A stretch of 64,000 nt of DNA from an uncultured Rickettsiales bacterium (lineage in GTDB: Bacteria > Pseudomonadota > Alphaproteobacteria > Rickettsiales > Rickettsiaceae), in the NCBI GenBank assembly GCA_903952265.1, contig CAJBEU010000002.1, positions 62,001 to 126,000 on the forward strand, read 5' to 3'. Below are positions 38,524 to 48,767 of the stretch, one piece after another. Each line of letters begins with the position of its first letter. Positions within the stretch are counted from its first letter, which is position 1. Position numbers and translations under genes: made by a program. The notes below the pieces were generated by a model. That model saw only the letters and a program-made list of their open reading frames with translations. It made no database searches and had not been told where the DNA came from.

Positions 38524-40098
38524 TTATCCGTTGTTTGTTTTAGTCTCATTAGTATGTTTGTTTAGAAACAATTTAGTAAAATTCGCGAGCATTTTTCTTA
38601 ATTTCTCGTCTATTTGTAGCCTTATGTCGAGATCAGCTTCTATTGCCGAAAGTATGAGTGAATCCTCTTCTTTTATGTATTGTATGAGCTGCTTTTCAAA
38701 CTGTTTGACATCTTCTACATTTACTTTTGCAACGTAGCCGTTTATGTGGGCATACAGAGTGATTACTTGTTCGCTCATTGACATTGGTGCGTATTGATCT
38801 TGCTTTAAAGACTCAATTAATCTGGATCCATAATTCAATAGACGTGCTGCATCATCGTTGACTTCTGATCCAAATGCCGAGAAGCTCTTTACTTCTCTAT
38901 ATTGAGCAAGCTCAAGTTTTAGCTTAGCTGCTACTTTTTTCATAGCTTTGACGCTTGCTGCATAACCTACTCTGCTAACAGACAGACCAAGGTTGATTGC
39001 CGGCCTTATACCGCTATTGAAAAGACTTTCCTCAAGAAAAATTTGACCGTCTGTAATCGATATCACGTTAGTAGGAATATATGCAGATATGTCTCCGGCT
39101 TGCGTTTCTATAATCGGTAATGCTGTTAAAGATCCACCTCCGAGCTTGTCTGAAAGTTTAGCGGCTCTTTCTAGGAGTCGTGCATGAATAAAAAATACGT
39201 CACCTGGATAAGCTTCTCTTCCTGGAGGCCTTTTAAGTAGTAACGACATTTGTCTGTACGCAACAGCATGCTTGCTCAAATCATCATATATTACTAAAGC
39301 ATGCATTCCGTTATCTCTAAAAAACTCTCCAATTGCACATCCCAAATAGGGTGCCAAATACTGTAAAGTTGCGGACTGATCTGCTGTAGTTGTGACTATG
39401 GTAGTATACTTTAGAGCATCGTTTTCTTCTAATTTCTTGGTTATGTAGGCAACGTTAGAGCATTTTTGTCCTATAGCAACGTACACGCAGTAGACAGGGT
39501 TTTTAAAGCCTGGCTTGTGTGTTTGACCTTGATTTATGATTGTGTCAATTGCTATGGCTGTTTTTCCAGTTTGCCTGTCTCCTATAATTAACTCTCTTTG
39601 ACCTTTGCCTATTGGAATTAATGCGTCTATGGCTTTAATTCCGGTGTATAAAGGCTCTTGTACTCCTTGCCTTGAGATAATGCCAGGAGCTGGAGCTTCT
39701 ACAGGTCTGTATCCGTCAGGAATGATTTCACCTTTGTGGTCTATAGGTCTGCCAAGTCCATCTATCACTCTTCCGAGAAGATTTTTTCCTACTGGTGCTT
39801 GTATGAATTTTTTTGTGCGAACTACTTTATCTCCTTGTCTGATACTATTTTCATTTTCTAGTATTACTACGCCTGTATTGAATGGCTCTAGATTGATTGC
39901 CAAACCTCTGCTGCCAGACTCAAATTCTACAATCTCATTATATCCAGCTCCGTGTATTCCGTACACCAAAGCAATTCCGTCACTAACGCTTATTACTCTT
40001 CCTACTTCTTGTAATTCTACTGAGGTATCCAAGCCTTCTATTTGTTTTTTTAATGAGTCAACTATTTCGCTTGCGGAGAAATTTATTTGAGAAGACAT
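38524..40098 (-). CDS. atpA: F1Fo ATP synthase alpha subunit
   Basis: Alpha holds the non-catalytic nucleotide sites and alternates with beta. The P-loop GDRQTGKTA, the VYVAIGQKCSNVA region and the signature PAINLGLSVSRVG are present. At 524 residues it is slightly longer than usual because of a polar C-terminal extension after the last core helix. The gap to atpH is 60 bases. Confidence 0.98.
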   Translation of the reverse strand: MSSQINFSASEIVDSLKKQIEGLDTSVELQEVGRVISVSDGIALVYGIHGAGYNEIVEFESGSRGLAINLEPFNTGVVILENENSIRQGDKVVRTKKFIQAPVGKNLLGRVIDGLGRPIDHKGEIIPDGYRPVEAPAPGIISRQGVQEPLYTGIKAIDALIPIGKGQRELIIGDRQTGKTAIAIDTIINQGQTHKPGFKNPVYCVYVAIGQKCSNVAYITKKLEENDALKYTTIVTTTADQSATLQYLAPYLGCAIGEFFRDNGMHALVIYDDLSKHAVAYRQMSLLLKRPPGREAYPGDVFFIHARLLERAAKLSDKLGGGSLTALPIIETQAGDISAYIPTNVISITDGQIFLEESLFNSGIRPAINLGLSVSRVGYAASVKAMKKVAAKLKLELAQYREVKSFSAFGSEVNDDAARLLNYGSRLIESLKQDQYAPMSMSEQVITLYAHINGYVAKVNVEDVKQFEKQLIQYIKEEDSLILSAIEADLDIRLQIDEKLRKMLANFTKLFLNKHTNETKTNNG

Positions 40099-40158
40099 CT
40101 ATTTATACCTATTTTGTTTGGTCTATTGATTACTGTTGTTTCTTTTTTAGATGAAAAT

Positions 40159-40701
40159 CTAGCACGAAATCGTCAAAATTTTATCGATTTTGCCTTTGAT
40201 CGAAGCATCGATCACATATTTATCAAATTCAATTATTAGACCGCCTATTAAAGATCTATCTTCTTTGAATTTAATTGCAATTGGCTTTTGCAGAACTCTG
40301 GCCAGAGAATTTTCTAGTAAGATTTTTACACTTTCCTCTAACTGATTTGCAGAAGTTGCGGTGATTTTACACGTTCTGCTATGCAAATTTTTAATTTTCT
40401 TAAAACATACGAGTATTGCTGGTAAAAGGTAAAAACGTCTGTTTTGTATGAGAGTAAGAATAAAATGCTGTATTAAGGCGTCTATTTGACTTTTTTCAAA
40501 AGCATTCTTTAACGCTTTGAATTTTTCTTTTATAGAGATATGGGGAGTTCTGGCAAAGCTTTGCAGCATTGTGTTATTTATCAACTCAATAGCAACAAGA
40601 TTCAGTTTATCTTGAAAAGATTCAGCATCTTTACGTTCTAGTGATATTTCAAACAAGGACAGTGCGTAGTTTTGGGCTATTTGAAAAGTCTTACTGTCCA
40701 T
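40159..40701 (-). CDS. atpH: F1Fo ATP synthase delta subunit
   Basis: Delta (OSCP) ties F1 to the peripheral stalk. The N-terminal helical bundle starts QNYALSLFEIS, and the C-terminal motif DRSLIGGLIIEFDKYVIDASIKGKID is the strongest family match, shortened to DRSLIGGLIIEFDKYVIDAS. The length is 180. It is the first ATP synthase gene of the run and begins 18 bases after a DUF721/DciA-like gene. Confidence 0.94.
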   Translation of the reverse strand: MDSKTFQIAQNYALSLFEISLERKDAESFQDKLNLVAIELINNTMLQSFARTPHISIKEKFKALKNAFEKSQIDALIQHFILTLIQNRRFYLLPAILVCFKKIKNLHSRTCKITATSANQLEESVKILLENSLARVLQKPIAIKFKEDRSLIGGLIIEFDKYVIDASIKGKIDKILTISC

Positions 40702-40719
40702 TACTTTATCCTAGCGCAG

Positions 40720-41043
40720 TTATTCTGTGATGCAATTTCCAATCGTCTTTACGTGGATTTTGTTGATCTTTTTTCCTCCTAAAAAGACTGCTATTTTTTC
40801 CACTAATATCTCTGAATTGTATGTCAAGAATATTGTTGTATAAGGATCTTCGGAGCAGATGTGCAAAATGTTGACCTGATGTTTGGATTCTTCATGAGAG
40901 CTAATTTTTTGAGGAAAACATCTCAAAGCGAGGTCTTCGGGAAGGAAGTTCTTCCAGCACGAGATGAGCTTTGCAAAGGTGCTACCCTTTTTTGCAAAGG
41001 CCTTTAACGTCACACGTTCAATTGAGCATTTGGCTAAATGCAT
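40720..41043 (-). CDS. DUF721 / DciA-like protein, candidate replicative helicase loader
   Basis: The 107-residue protein matches the DUF721 pattern by eye: FAKLISCWKNFLPEDLALRCFPQ near residues 23-45 (W and P positions typical), a beta strand with HICSEDPYTTIF, and a closing helix-strand LVEKIAVFLGGKKINKIHV. DciA proteins of this family help load DnaB at origins in many bacteria without DnaC. The gene is small compared with most DciA and lacks the longer C-terminal tail. It is the promoter-proximal gene of the atp-secY block. The family assignment is moderately secure; function is inferred. Confidence 0.6.
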   Translation of the reverse strand: MHLAKCSIERVTLKAFAKKGSTFAKLISCWKNFLPEDLALRCFPQKISSHEESKHQVNILHICSEDPYTTIFLTYNSEILVEKIAVFLGGKKINKIHVKTIGNCITE

Positions 41044-41079
41044 TACAAAACTCCCTAAATTCTATTTATTTGTTTGATT

Positions 41080-41116
41080 AAAAAACTCTGGATTGATTAG
41101 GGATTTTGAGTTTTTT
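41080..41116 (-). promoter_or_regulatory. Inverted repeat in the leader of the DUF721-atp operon
   Basis: AAAAAACTC (41080-41088) and GAGTTTTTT (41108-41116) form a 9-base stem with a 19-base loop. Read on the minus strand the stem ends in a T run, as an intrinsic terminator would, and it lies between the promoter at 41136-41163 and the first gene. Only three G-C pairs hold it, so it is weak. Attenuation is a possibility, not shown. Confidence 0.25.
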
Positions 41117-41135
41117 CATCATCAAAAATCAATTT

Positions 41136-41163
41136 ATGATAGACTAAATCACTTAACTTGCAA
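41136..41163 (-). promoter_or_regulatory. Sigma70-type promoter for the DUF721-atp-secY operon
   Basis: Minus-strand TTGCAA (41163-41158) and TATCAT (41141-41136) are 16 bases apart, placing the transcript start near 41129, about 85 nt before the first gene. It is the best minus-strand match in the 245-base divergent gap with comEC; the rest of that gap is AT-rich with no gene that I can support. Confidence 0.4.
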
Positions 41164-41288
41164 TGTTGTTTTCAATTTAAAGTACTTACCTGATGGCTTT
41201 GAAACTAGGGGGTATTTTTGTATTTAATAAATTTTTAGTTTGATTGTTGTTAGTCTATGGTAGTTGTAAATTTTGACACATCTGCTGC

Positions 41289-43319
41289 ATGGTGATTTTT
41301 TTTAGATCTTGCTTTGAATGGATTGAGAATCAATTAGCCGAAGAAGTTTTTAACTTTAGCATTTGGTTTGTACTGAGTTTTGCTTTTGGAATAGTGTGCT
41401 TTTTTGGAGAGATTTCACTTGCAATTCAAAGTATTTTTTTTGTTTCTAGTCTATTTTTTGGAGCTTGTTTTTTCTTTTTTAAGGCTCGATATCTTGGAAC
41501 TTTTATTGTTGTTTGTGCTTTAGGTACGATTTTTGGAGCATGCTTAGCACATTCGCGTTATTTTGGAATCTTGAATGATCGAATTTGTAGTGGAGAAATC
41601 ATATCTGTGGTTGGTAGTTTAGATTCAGTACGTCCTGCAACAGTTGGCAAACGTACTGATATGAGCGTTATCTCGGTTTCTAATTGTAAATCTAAAAAGT
41701 TTTTGCCTTATAAAAAGGTTGCTATTTACTGTAAAACTTCTGATTTGGCTGAGTTAGAGCCTGGAGACACAATCAAGATACGTTTTAAAATTGGTAGACA
41801 AAAAAGGCAAATCTTGCCTGGTGGGTATGACTTTAGTTTACAAAACCTAATCAATAAAGTTGATTTTTCTGGTTATTCTTTTGCTCCTCCCGTTGTTTTA
41901 TCTAAGGGAGACTCATCTGGAATATTTAACTATCTGAGAAAGTTAAGATATAGATATTATCAAAGCATCATTTTGTGTTTACCTAAGGATGCAGCCGACT
42001 TTGCTGCGGCCTTGATTATTGGTGAAAGCCAGGGATTAAATCGAGAAATAATGGGACATATGCGTTGTGCTGGTCTTTCTCACGTATTGTGCGTCTCTGG
42101 ATTACACCTTACTTTGATTGCAGGCATTTGTTTTGTTTTTCTCAGGACTTTGCTTAATAGCATAAGTATAATTGCTTTGTCTTATAATACAAAAATTTTA
42201 GCAGCTTTACTTTCTTGGTTTGCCAGCGCTTTTTATTGGATCCTTTCAGGAATGAATGTTGCAACAACAAGGGCTTTTATCATGACATCGGTAGGCATAG
42301 TTGCGGTAATTTTGGACAGAAAAGCTTGTTCTTTTCGGACTCTTACACTTGCCATGTTTATAGTGCTTTGCGTTAACCCCGCAGACATCATGAGCGTAAG
42401 TTTTCAACTATCTTTTGCCTCTGTTTTAGCTCTTGTTGGAGGATATAATTTATTTGGATCTATCAGCAATCCCTTTTCAGGTCTTTTTGGTAAACTTTGC
42501 TCCGTCATGATTGCCAATTTTTATTCCAGTTTGGTTGTGAGTTGTATTACGGCTCCTATTGCTGTCTATAATTTTTACGTATTTTCTGCCTATCAGATTT
42601 TGGGTAATTTAGCCGTCCTGCCTATAGTTTCAGTATTTTTAATGCCAATGACTGTTTTAGCTATTGTATTCATTCCTTTAGGCAGTGCAGCGTGGATTTT
42701 AAAACTTATGGAATACGGAATTAATTTTGTTACATGGGTGGCGGCCTCTCTTTCGTGTCTACCTTTTTCTTTATTGTATATTGGCAACATTAATTGGAGT
42801 ACTGTGGCTATCTATGTAATTGGTGTTTGTTGGCTATTGTTGTGGAAAAATAAATTGCGATTTTTTGGAATTTTTATTTTATTAATAAGTTTGTTTGGCG
42901 AGTTTAGTAAAGAAAAGGCGACTGTTATTTTTGACTCTGATAACTATTCTGTGGGTTTCAGCAATCAAGGATGTCTTACTATCTATGGAGATAGGGCTTC
43001 TCTTTTTTTACAGAGATACTGGACAGATTGGTTTGGGCAAAGGGAGATATTGCATTGCAAAGTAAACCTTGAGGGGCAAAATTTCTATTTAAAGACTGAT
43101 TCTGGATTAAGAGTTTTGATTCTTAATAGAGTTGAAGAATCGGCATCTGAAGCAGATCTTGTAATTAGTACTGTATCAGGACTTGAATCGGTGGGTAATG
43201 TTCCTTTTATTGGTAAAAAAGATATTGAAAGGTTTGGAAATTTTGTGATTTACTGCAAAAACGACAGATTTGAAATTTCTGGGACCAAAAGTAACTCTGT
43301 ATTGTTTTTCAAAAGCTAA
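41289..43319 (+). CDS. comEC: ComEC/Rec2 family DNA-uptake channel
   Basis: ComEC carries transforming DNA across the inner membrane. After N-terminal helices and a soluble OB-like domain (about residues 95-200), the competence core is clear: AALIIGESQGL, CAGLSHVLCVSGLHLTLIAG, LSGMNVATTRAFIM and PADIMSVSFQLSFASV. A C-terminal stretch of about 150 residues lacks the zinc ligands of the metallo-beta-lactamase domain found in long homologues. The total of 676 residues is typical of alphaproteobacterial forms. It is followed 50 bases later by tilS. Whether uptake works needs the pilus genes, which are not in the window. Confidence 0.92.
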   Translation: MVIFFRSCFEWIENQLAEEVFNFSIWFVLSFAFGIVCFFGEISLAIQSIFFVSSLFFGACFFFFKARYLGTFIVVCALGTIFGACLAHSRYFGILNDRICSGEIISVVGSLDSVRPATVGKRTDMSVISVSNCKSKKFLPYKKVAIYCKTSDLAELEPGDTIKIRFKIGRQKRQILPGGYDFSLQNLINKVDFSGYSFAPPVVLSKGDSSGIFNYLRKLRYRYYQSIILCLPKDAADFAAALIIGESQGLNREIMGHMRCAGLSHVLCVSGLHLTLIAGICFVFLRTLLNSISIIALSYNTKILAALLSWFASAFYWILSGMNVATTRAFIMTSVGIVAVILDRKACSFRTLTLAMFIVLCVNPADIMSVSFQLSFASVLALVGGYNLFGSISNPFSGLFGKLCSVMIANFYSSLVVSCITAPIAVYNFYVFSAYQILGNLAVLPIVSVFLMPMTVLAIVFIPLGSAAWILKLMEYGINFVTWVAASLSCLPFSLLYIGNINWSTVAIYVIGVCWLLLWKNKLRFFGIFILLISLFGEFSKEKATVIFDSDNYSVGFSNQGCLTIYGDRASLFLQRYWTDWFGQREILHCKVNLEGQNFYLKTDSGLRVLILNRVEESASEADLVISTVSGLESVGNVPFIGKKDIERFGNFVIYCKNDRFEISGTKSNSVLFFKS

Positions 43320-43369
43320 TTAAATCTCACTCCTTTGTTTGGGTTGTTGTTTTATCTTGGGTAGCCTTT

Positions 43370-44686
43370 TTGTTAAATACATTTAAACTGAACATTAGTC
43401 AGATGATTTTAGAGGGGCATCAATCCCCTCGTGTTGGGGTTGCTGTGTCTGGAGGAAGCGATTCTGTTGCCCTTTTACTTCTTGCAAATGAGTGGGCCAA
43501 GTCCTTTGGAGCCACGATTATTGCTTTAACGGTAGATCATCAAATTAGAGAGGATTCTTTATCTGATTGTTTATTTGTTCAAAGGCTGTGTGAAAAATTC
43601 AAAATCGAATGTCATATTTTATCTTGGCGTCACAAGACTATTGCTTCTAATTTTCAAGCAAAAGCTCGAGAGGCTAGATATCTACTACTTACAGACTTTT
43701 GTAAAAAATTAGACATTTTGTATCTCTGCGTTGGGCATCATATAGACGACGTTGTGGAAAATTTTTTTCTGAGATTAATGCGAGGTGCTGGAATATTTGG
43801 TCTTTCTCTAAAGAGCGTGACTTTTGTTAATAATGTCATGATAATGCGTCCTTTGCTTTCTTTTAGAAAATCAGAATGTGTGGAGTTTCTACAGAATCAA
43901 AGAGTTGAGTGGAGAGAAGATCTTTCTAATCAAAATCAAAAATTTACACGAAACAAAGTGCGTTCTCAATTAGTCTCCTTTACCAATCAAGAGGCTGTAA
44001 TTTCCACTCAATCTCATCTGGGAGAAATCGCGGATACTATTATTAGAGATTCGTTGCTTGAGATTATGTCTAGGTGCGTATTTATTTCTGAATTAGGTTA
44101 TTCATCGATAGAGTTTAGTTTAATTAGTGATGCATGCCAAGAATTGCAATATTTTGTGATTGCTCACGTTCTGACCATAGTGCGAGGTACGAATAGACCC
44201 CCGAGCTTTAAAAGTGTAAAAATGGTTTGGAATAAGGTAAAAGATAGAAATAATATATTCATAAATTTACATGGATGCATTATTGCAAGGTATTTTGATC
44301 AAGTTTTCGTAATTCGCTCTTTTGGCAAGGTGGATGTTACTAGTGCCAGATTGACTGATTATGTACTTTGGGATAAAAGATTCAGTGTAGATTTGCTCTT
44401 ACCTAAGGAGGATTCTGGCTTTTCGTACTCGATTGACAGATTAAGAAGCGAGGACTTTGACGCGCCCTTGGATATCTTAAATTCTTTTACTCAAGTTAGC
44501 TTTGCTCGCTTCAAACTTTTGTATAGGCAGTTTTTGGAATCCTTACCTGTAATTAGGGACGAGAATGGTTCAATTGTGGGCATTCCTCACGCTTGTTACT
44601 ATTCTGAAAAAGGTCAGATTTTACGAAGCAATGTTAGAGTAAGTTTTACTCCGTGTTTTGTGTCCAGGTTTGTACATTTCTTTTGA
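43370..44686 (+). CDS. tilS: tRNA(Ile)-lysidine synthetase
   Basis: TilS converts C34 of the CAU-anticodon tRNA-Ile to lysidine so that it reads AUA. The PP-loop VAVSGGSDSVALLL, DHQIREDS, and VGHHIDDVVENFFLRLMRGAG are present. The start is either TTG at 43370 or ATG at 43403; I keep the longer version because alphaproteobacterial TilS usually has a short helix before the PP-loop. The C-terminal tRNA-binding region (about 230-438) is poorly conserved, as is common. The tilS-ftsH order is widely conserved. Confidence 0.94.
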   Translation: MLNTFKLNISQMILEGHQSPRVGVAVSGGSDSVALLLLANEWAKSFGATIIALTVDHQIREDSLSDCLFVQRLCEKFKIECHILSWRHKTIASNFQAKAREARYLLLTDFCKKLDILYLCVGHHIDDVVENFFLRLMRGAGIFGLSLKSVTFVNNVMIMRPLLSFRKSECVEFLQNQRVEWREDLSNQNQKFTRNKVRSQLVSFTNQEAVISTQSHLGEIADTIIRDSLLEIMSRCVFISELGYSSIEFSLISDACQELQYFVIAHVLTIVRGTNRPPSFKSVKMVWNKVKDRNNIFINLHGCIIARYFDQVFVIRSFGKVDVTSARLTDYVLWDKRFSVDLLLPKEDSGFSYSIDRLRSEDFDAPLDILNSFTQVSFARFKLLYRQFLESLPVIRDENGSIVGIPHACYYSEKGQILRSNVRVSFTPCFVSRFVHFF

Positions 44687-44776
44687 CCCTATTATAGTAC
44701 TTGAGTTTTTTTGACGAAAGGACCAAGAGAATCTTGAAAGCGGATATTAAATATTTTTGAATCCAGTATTTATCTC

Positions 44777-46612
44777 ATGAGTATGTTTAAAAACACCAAG
44801 TTTAGATACTTCCTTACTTGGAGTGCTGTAGTGTTGTGTATTGTTACGGTTTATCTTTTTCAGATTGGTAGTAACTATCAAGAGAATAATTTCAGTTTTT
44901 CAGAATTTTTGGACAAAGTTGATTCTAGGCAGGTTAAAAGCGTTAAGATTCAGGAGCGAAATCTAGAAGGGGAATTAGTTGGAGGTCGTAAATTTCGTAC
45001 CTATTTGCCTAACTATGCAGGATTGGTAGATGAGCTTAGATCTAATGGAGTTTCTATTGAGGTTGTGCCTTTGGAAACCAGAATGAACTCCTTTTTGGGA
45101 ATAATATTATCTTGGGTTCCCATGGTTCTGCTTACTGCATTTTGGTTCTTTTTTGTTATGCAAATGCAAGGTAGCGGAGGTAAGGCGCTTGGTTTTGGAA
45201 AATCAAAGGCAAAAATGCTTTCTGATAAGCGCGTAAAGGTAAGTTTTGCTGACGTTGCTGGCATAGAGCAAGCAAAAGAAGAATTAGAGGAAATAGTGGA
45301 GTTTCTACGTGATCCTGTCAGATTTCGACGTCTTGGAGGAAGTATACCAAAGGGATGTCTTTTGATGGGTCCTCCTGGAACTGGAAAAACTCTTCTTGCA
45401 AAAGCAATAGCTGGAGAGGCCAACGTTCCTTTTTTTAGCATCTCTGGATCAGATTTTGTGGAAATGTTTGTAGGAGTTGGAGCTAGTCGCGTTAGAGATA
45501 TGTTTGCTCAAGGCAAGAAAAACGCTCCATGTATCATATTTATCGATGAAATAGATGCCGTTGGACGTCACAGGGGCATAGGTTTAGGGGGTGGAAATGA
45601 CGAAAGAGAGCAAACTCTAAATCAGCTTCTTGTAGAAATGGATGGGTTTGAGCCTAACGATGGAGTTGTTATTATCGCGGCCACTAACAGGCCGGATGTT
45701 TTGGATTTCGCTCTCTTGAGACCAGGTAGATTTGACAGAAGAATTACTGTTTCTTATCCGGACATAGAGGGCAGAGAAAAAATTCTAAAAGTACATTTGA
45801 AAAAAGTGAAATTTGATCCAGAGATGGACGTAAAGGTGTTGGCCAGGGGTACTCCTGGGTTATCTGGAGCAGAGCTTGCTAATCTTGTAAACGAGGGGGC
45901 TCTGATAGCTGCTCGCAGAAACAAAAAGTGTGTGCAAATTGATGATCTTGAATACGCCAAAGATAAGATTTTAATGGGAGCTGAGAGGAGATCTATGATA
46001 ATACCAGGAAAGGAACGCAAACTTACTGCATATCACGAAGGGGGGCACGCCATTGTGAGCTTGTATGTGGATGAAGCTGATCCAATACACAAAGTGACTA
46101 TTATGCCTAGAGGTCAGGCTTTGGGTATGGTCATGAGGCTTCCTGAAACAGACAAGCTTTCAGAAAGTAGATCCAAGATAGAGTCTGACATTAGCGTAAT
46201 GCTTGGCGGCCGTATAGCTGAAGAAATGATTTTTGGCGCTTCAAAGATCACCTCTGGTGCTTCTTCTGACATTAAAATGGCGACCAAACTGGCAAGGGCA
46301 ATGGTAATGGAATGGGGTATGAGTGATAAAGTAGGCCTTGTGTATCATCTTGGAGATCAAACAGAAATGTATACAAAGAATCATCAACATCATCGCTCGG
46401 AATATATGTTTGAACTTATAGACCGAGAGGTGAAAAACATAATTGATGCTGCGTACCAAAGAGCCAAACAAATTTTGGTTGATCATGTAGAAGAGCTTCA
46501 CCTGATTGCTAAAGCTCTTATTGAGACTGAGACTTTGACAGGAGAGCAGGTAACATCTCTAATAAATAAACATAAAAAAGGGGAAGAAAGTACCGAATCT
46601 GCCAGTGTGTGA
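44777..46612 (+). CDS. ftsH: FtsH, membrane-bound ATP-dependent zinc protease
   Basis: FtsH degrades misassembled membrane proteins and regulatory proteins. Two N-terminal membrane helices (about 10-28 and 107-126) flank a periplasmic domain. The AAA+ core has GPPGTGKT, the pore motif [13 protein letters not shown] and [12 protein letters not shown] with the SRH region; the zinc protease site HEGGH follows. The 611 residues are complete but end in a short acidic tail. One oddity: the site reads HEGGH, where most have HEAGH; this variant still keeps both histidines and the glutamate. Confidence 0.98.
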   Translation: MSMFKNTKFRYFLTWSAVVLCIVTVYLFQIGSNYQENNFSFSEFLDKVDSRQVKSVKIQERNLEGELVGGRKFRTYLPNYAGLVDELRSNGVSIEVVPLETRMNSFLGIILSWVPMVLLTAFWFFFVMQMQGSGGKALGFGKSKAKMLSDKRVKVSFADVAGIEQAKEELEEIVEFLRDPVRFRRLGGSIPKGCLLMGPPGTGKTLLAKAIAGEANVPFFSISGSDFVEMFVGVGASRVRDMFAQGKKNAPCIIFIDEIDAVGRHRGIGLGGGNDEREQTLNQLLVEMDGFEPNDGVVIIAATNRPDVLDFALLRPGRFDRRITVSYPDIEGREKILKVHLKKVKFDPEMDVKVLARGTPGLSGAELANLVNEGALIAARRNKKCVQIDDLEYAKDKILMGAERRSMIIPGKERKLTAYHEGGHAIVSLYVDEADPIHKVTIMPRGQALGMVMRLPETDKLSESRSKIESDISVMLGGRIAEEMIFGASKITSGASSDIKMATKLARAMVMEWGMSDKVGLVYHLGDQTEMYTKNHQHHRSEYMFELIDREVKNIIDAAYQRAKQILVDHVEELHLIAKALIETETLTGEQVTSLINKHKKGEESTESASV

Positions 46613-46697
46613 AAGAGTTGCAAGCGTTAAGACTATGGTGTATTCTGGCTTTCACTTAGTATATTCGTGCCCGATTAAAATACAAAAATAGGTTTTT

Positions 46698-46823
46698 ATG
46701 AAAACGAGAAGCTCTTTGAAGTTTGCTAAACTTCGTCATCCGGATAACCAAGTTGTTCGTAGAGGTAAAAAAGTGTTGGTGATTAATAAGACCAATAGAA
46801 GATATAATACAAGACAGGGGTAG
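46698..46823 (+). CDS. rpmJ: 50S ribosomal protein bL36, cysteine-free form
   Basis: This 41-residue gene is too short for usual ORF cut-offs but is plainly real. It begins MKTRSSLKFAKLRH and ends VINKTNRRYNTRQG, aligning along its length with the alphaproteobacterial form of L36. It has no cysteine; the position usually occupied by Cys in related forms (RH.DC) reads RHPDN, so it cannot bind zinc. It lies 85 bases after ftsH and 34 bases before a strong terminator. Confidence 0.93.
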   Translation: MKTRSSLKFAKLRHPDNQVVRRGKKVLVINKTNRRYNTRQG

Positions 46824-46857
46824 TTCTAATGAATGTCTTTTGTGTAAGCACTTGTAC

Positions 46858-46906
46858 AAAAAAGCTAGGAATGTGAGTCTATACTAGGCTGGACCCTAGC
46901 TTTTTT
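46858..46906. terminator. Bidirectional intrinsic terminator between rpmJ and rpoD
   Basis: AAAAAAGCTAGG (46858-46869) and CCTAGCTTTTTT (46895-46906) are exact reverse complements, giving a 12-base stem with A and T runs on both sides. It ends the plus-strand rpmJ transcript and the minus-strand dnaG-rpoD transcript. It is the most convincing terminator in the window. Confidence 0.85.
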
Positions 46907-46932
46907 GCGGTGATTTGCGGTTTTATTCTGCC

Positions 46933-48747
46933 TTAAACCTGCTCGTCTAACTTAGCTGAGCTGTTTGAAAAGCTTCTGAGCTTTTTTGATCTCTTTGGAT
47001 GCCTTAGCTTTCTCAGCGCTTTTGCTTCTATTTGTCTAATTCTTTCTCTGGTAACTTTAAACTGCATTCCCACTTCCTCTAGGGTATGCTCTTCTACTCC
47101 TATACCAAACCTAAGTCGCAGTACTCTTTCCTCTTTTGCTGTTAGAGCTGTTAGAGACTGTGTTGTCATGTCTTTTAGGCTGGAGGCTATCGCAGCATCA
47201 GATGGTAAAACAGCCTGCTTGTCCTCTATAAAATCTCCAAGACAGCTACCGTCTTGATCTCCTAAAGGACTTTCCAGGCTCACAGGTTCTTTACCTATCT
47301 TTAGCACCTTGTGCACCTTTGCTACCGGCATGCCAACTCTTTCAGATATTTCTGCAGCAGTGGGCTCGTATCCTAGCTCATTGGACATATCTTTGGACGT
47401 ACGTACTACCTTGTTGATAGTTTCTATCATGTGCACAGGAATTCGTATTGTGCGGGCTTGGTCTGCGATTGCTCTTGTAATTGATTGACGAATCCACCAA
47501 GTTGCATAGGTAGAAAACTTATATCCTCTTTTATATTCAAATTTATCTACAGCCTTCATTAGGCCAATATTGCCTTCCTGAATTAAGTCTAGAAAACTTA
47601 ATCCTTTGTTTGCATATTTTTTTGCTATTGAGATAACCAGCCTTAAATTAGCCTGTATCATAGCTTGCTTTGTTAGAGATATCCCTCTTTCGCTTTTTTG
47701 AATCGCCTGTATTGAGGCCTTAAACTCTATTATAGGGAGCCTTATTTTTCTTGACAAAGAAGATATGTCTGCAGCTATTTTTTCTAGTAGCTTGATCTCT
47801 TCGAATATTAGGTTTTTCCACTTTTCCTCGCTAAGACTTTTTATTTCCTCAATCCAATTTTCTTGACCTCTATAATATTTCAGTACTTCTTCTTTTTCGA
47901 TGGAATGCTTTTTTGCTACGGCGATGAGGCTATTTTCTAGTGCTATAATTTCGCGGTGATGTCTATATAACGTCTCAAGTATTAATCTTAGGCATTTTTC
48001 ATTTAGATTGAGTTCTTTTATTGCGCATATCAAGTTAGACAATTTTTCTTGGTATTCGTCTGATTTATGTGTGATTGCATATTCAATGCCTAGATTTGAT
48101 TTTTCTGATACAAAAACCTCTAACTCAGACATTAACGTCTGAATGTTTTCTATTTTAGATATTACTGATACTAAAGTGTTTTCCTCTAAATTTATTTCTT
48201 GGTCTTGTTCATCATCGATATCTTTATCGTAAGATGTTTTTTCTAAAAGTATTTTTTCAGAATCTTCTCCATATTCGGAGAGCTCTTCATCGATATTTGC
48301 AGTTGATTCTGCATCAATAATTTCCCGAACATTTATTCTTTCTTCGAGTAGGTCATTGTGCCATTTTGTGAATAAATCTTGCAGTATAGGGTGCATAAAT
48401 AGGAGTTTATGCATGACTTCTGTGCTTTTTTCGATCGCTTGGGCTATTTCCACTTCGTCATCTCTAGAGAGCAGTGCGACCTTTCCCATGTCCTTGAAAT
48501 ACAGCCTGACTGGATCATCGGTGGAAATATAGGTTTTTTCTTGCTTTAAATTTTTCAAAGAAGAACCAGAGACCTCTCCTAAATCGTCGGAGGAATCTTG
48601 AAAATCTGCAATATGATCCTGATCTGAATCGACGTGTATCTCCTCTTCCTCAAGATGGGCTTCGTGGACAACGTGAATCGTATCTTCTAAGTCAATATCT
48701 TTGATTATTGTGATATCGGATAGTTTTATTGGAGTCTTTAATGACAT
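46933..48747 (-). CDS. rpoD: RNA polymerase sigma70 factor RpoD
   Basis: This is the main sigma factor. After an acidic, variable N terminus come region 1.2 ([22 protein letters not shown]), here quoted in part [16 protein letters not shown], a long non-conserved region of about 250 residues, region 2 ([20 protein letters not shown]), region 3 and region 4 with [20 protein letters not shown]. The frame continues to a TTG at 48756; I use the ATG at 48747 (604 residues). It follows dnaG, the classic primase-sigma operon; rpsU is missing from it. Confidence 0.97.
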   Translation of the reverse strand: MSLKTPIKLSDITIIKDIDLEDTIHVVHEAHLEEEEIHVDSDQDHIADFQDSSDDLGEVSGSSLKNLKQEKTYISTDDPVRLYFKDMGKVALLSRDDEVEIAQAIEKSTEVMHKLLFMHPILQDLFTKWHNDLLEERINVREIIDAESTANIDEELSEYGEDSEKILLEKTSYDKDIDDEQDQEINLEENTLVSVISKIENIQTLMSELEVFVSEKSNLGIEYAITHKSDEYQEKLSNLICAIKELNLNEKCLRLILETLYRHHREIIALENSLIAVAKKHSIEKEEVLKYYRGQENWIEEIKSLSEEKWKNLIFEEIKLLEKIAADISSLSRKIRLPIIEFKASIQAIQKSERGISLTKQAMIQANLRLVISIAKKYANKGLSFLDLIQEGNIGLMKAVDKFEYKRGYKFSTYATWWIRQSITRAIADQARTIRIPVHMIETINKVVRTSKDMSNELGYEPTAAEISERVGMPVAKVHKVLKIGKEPVSLESPLGDQDGSCLGDFIEDKQAVLPSDAAIASSLKDMTTQSLTALTAKEERVLRLRFGIGVEEHTLEEVGMQFKVTRERIRQIEAKALRKLRHPKRSKKLRSFSNSSAKLDEQV

Positions 48748-48767
48748 TTTGAGCAAATCCTCTTATT

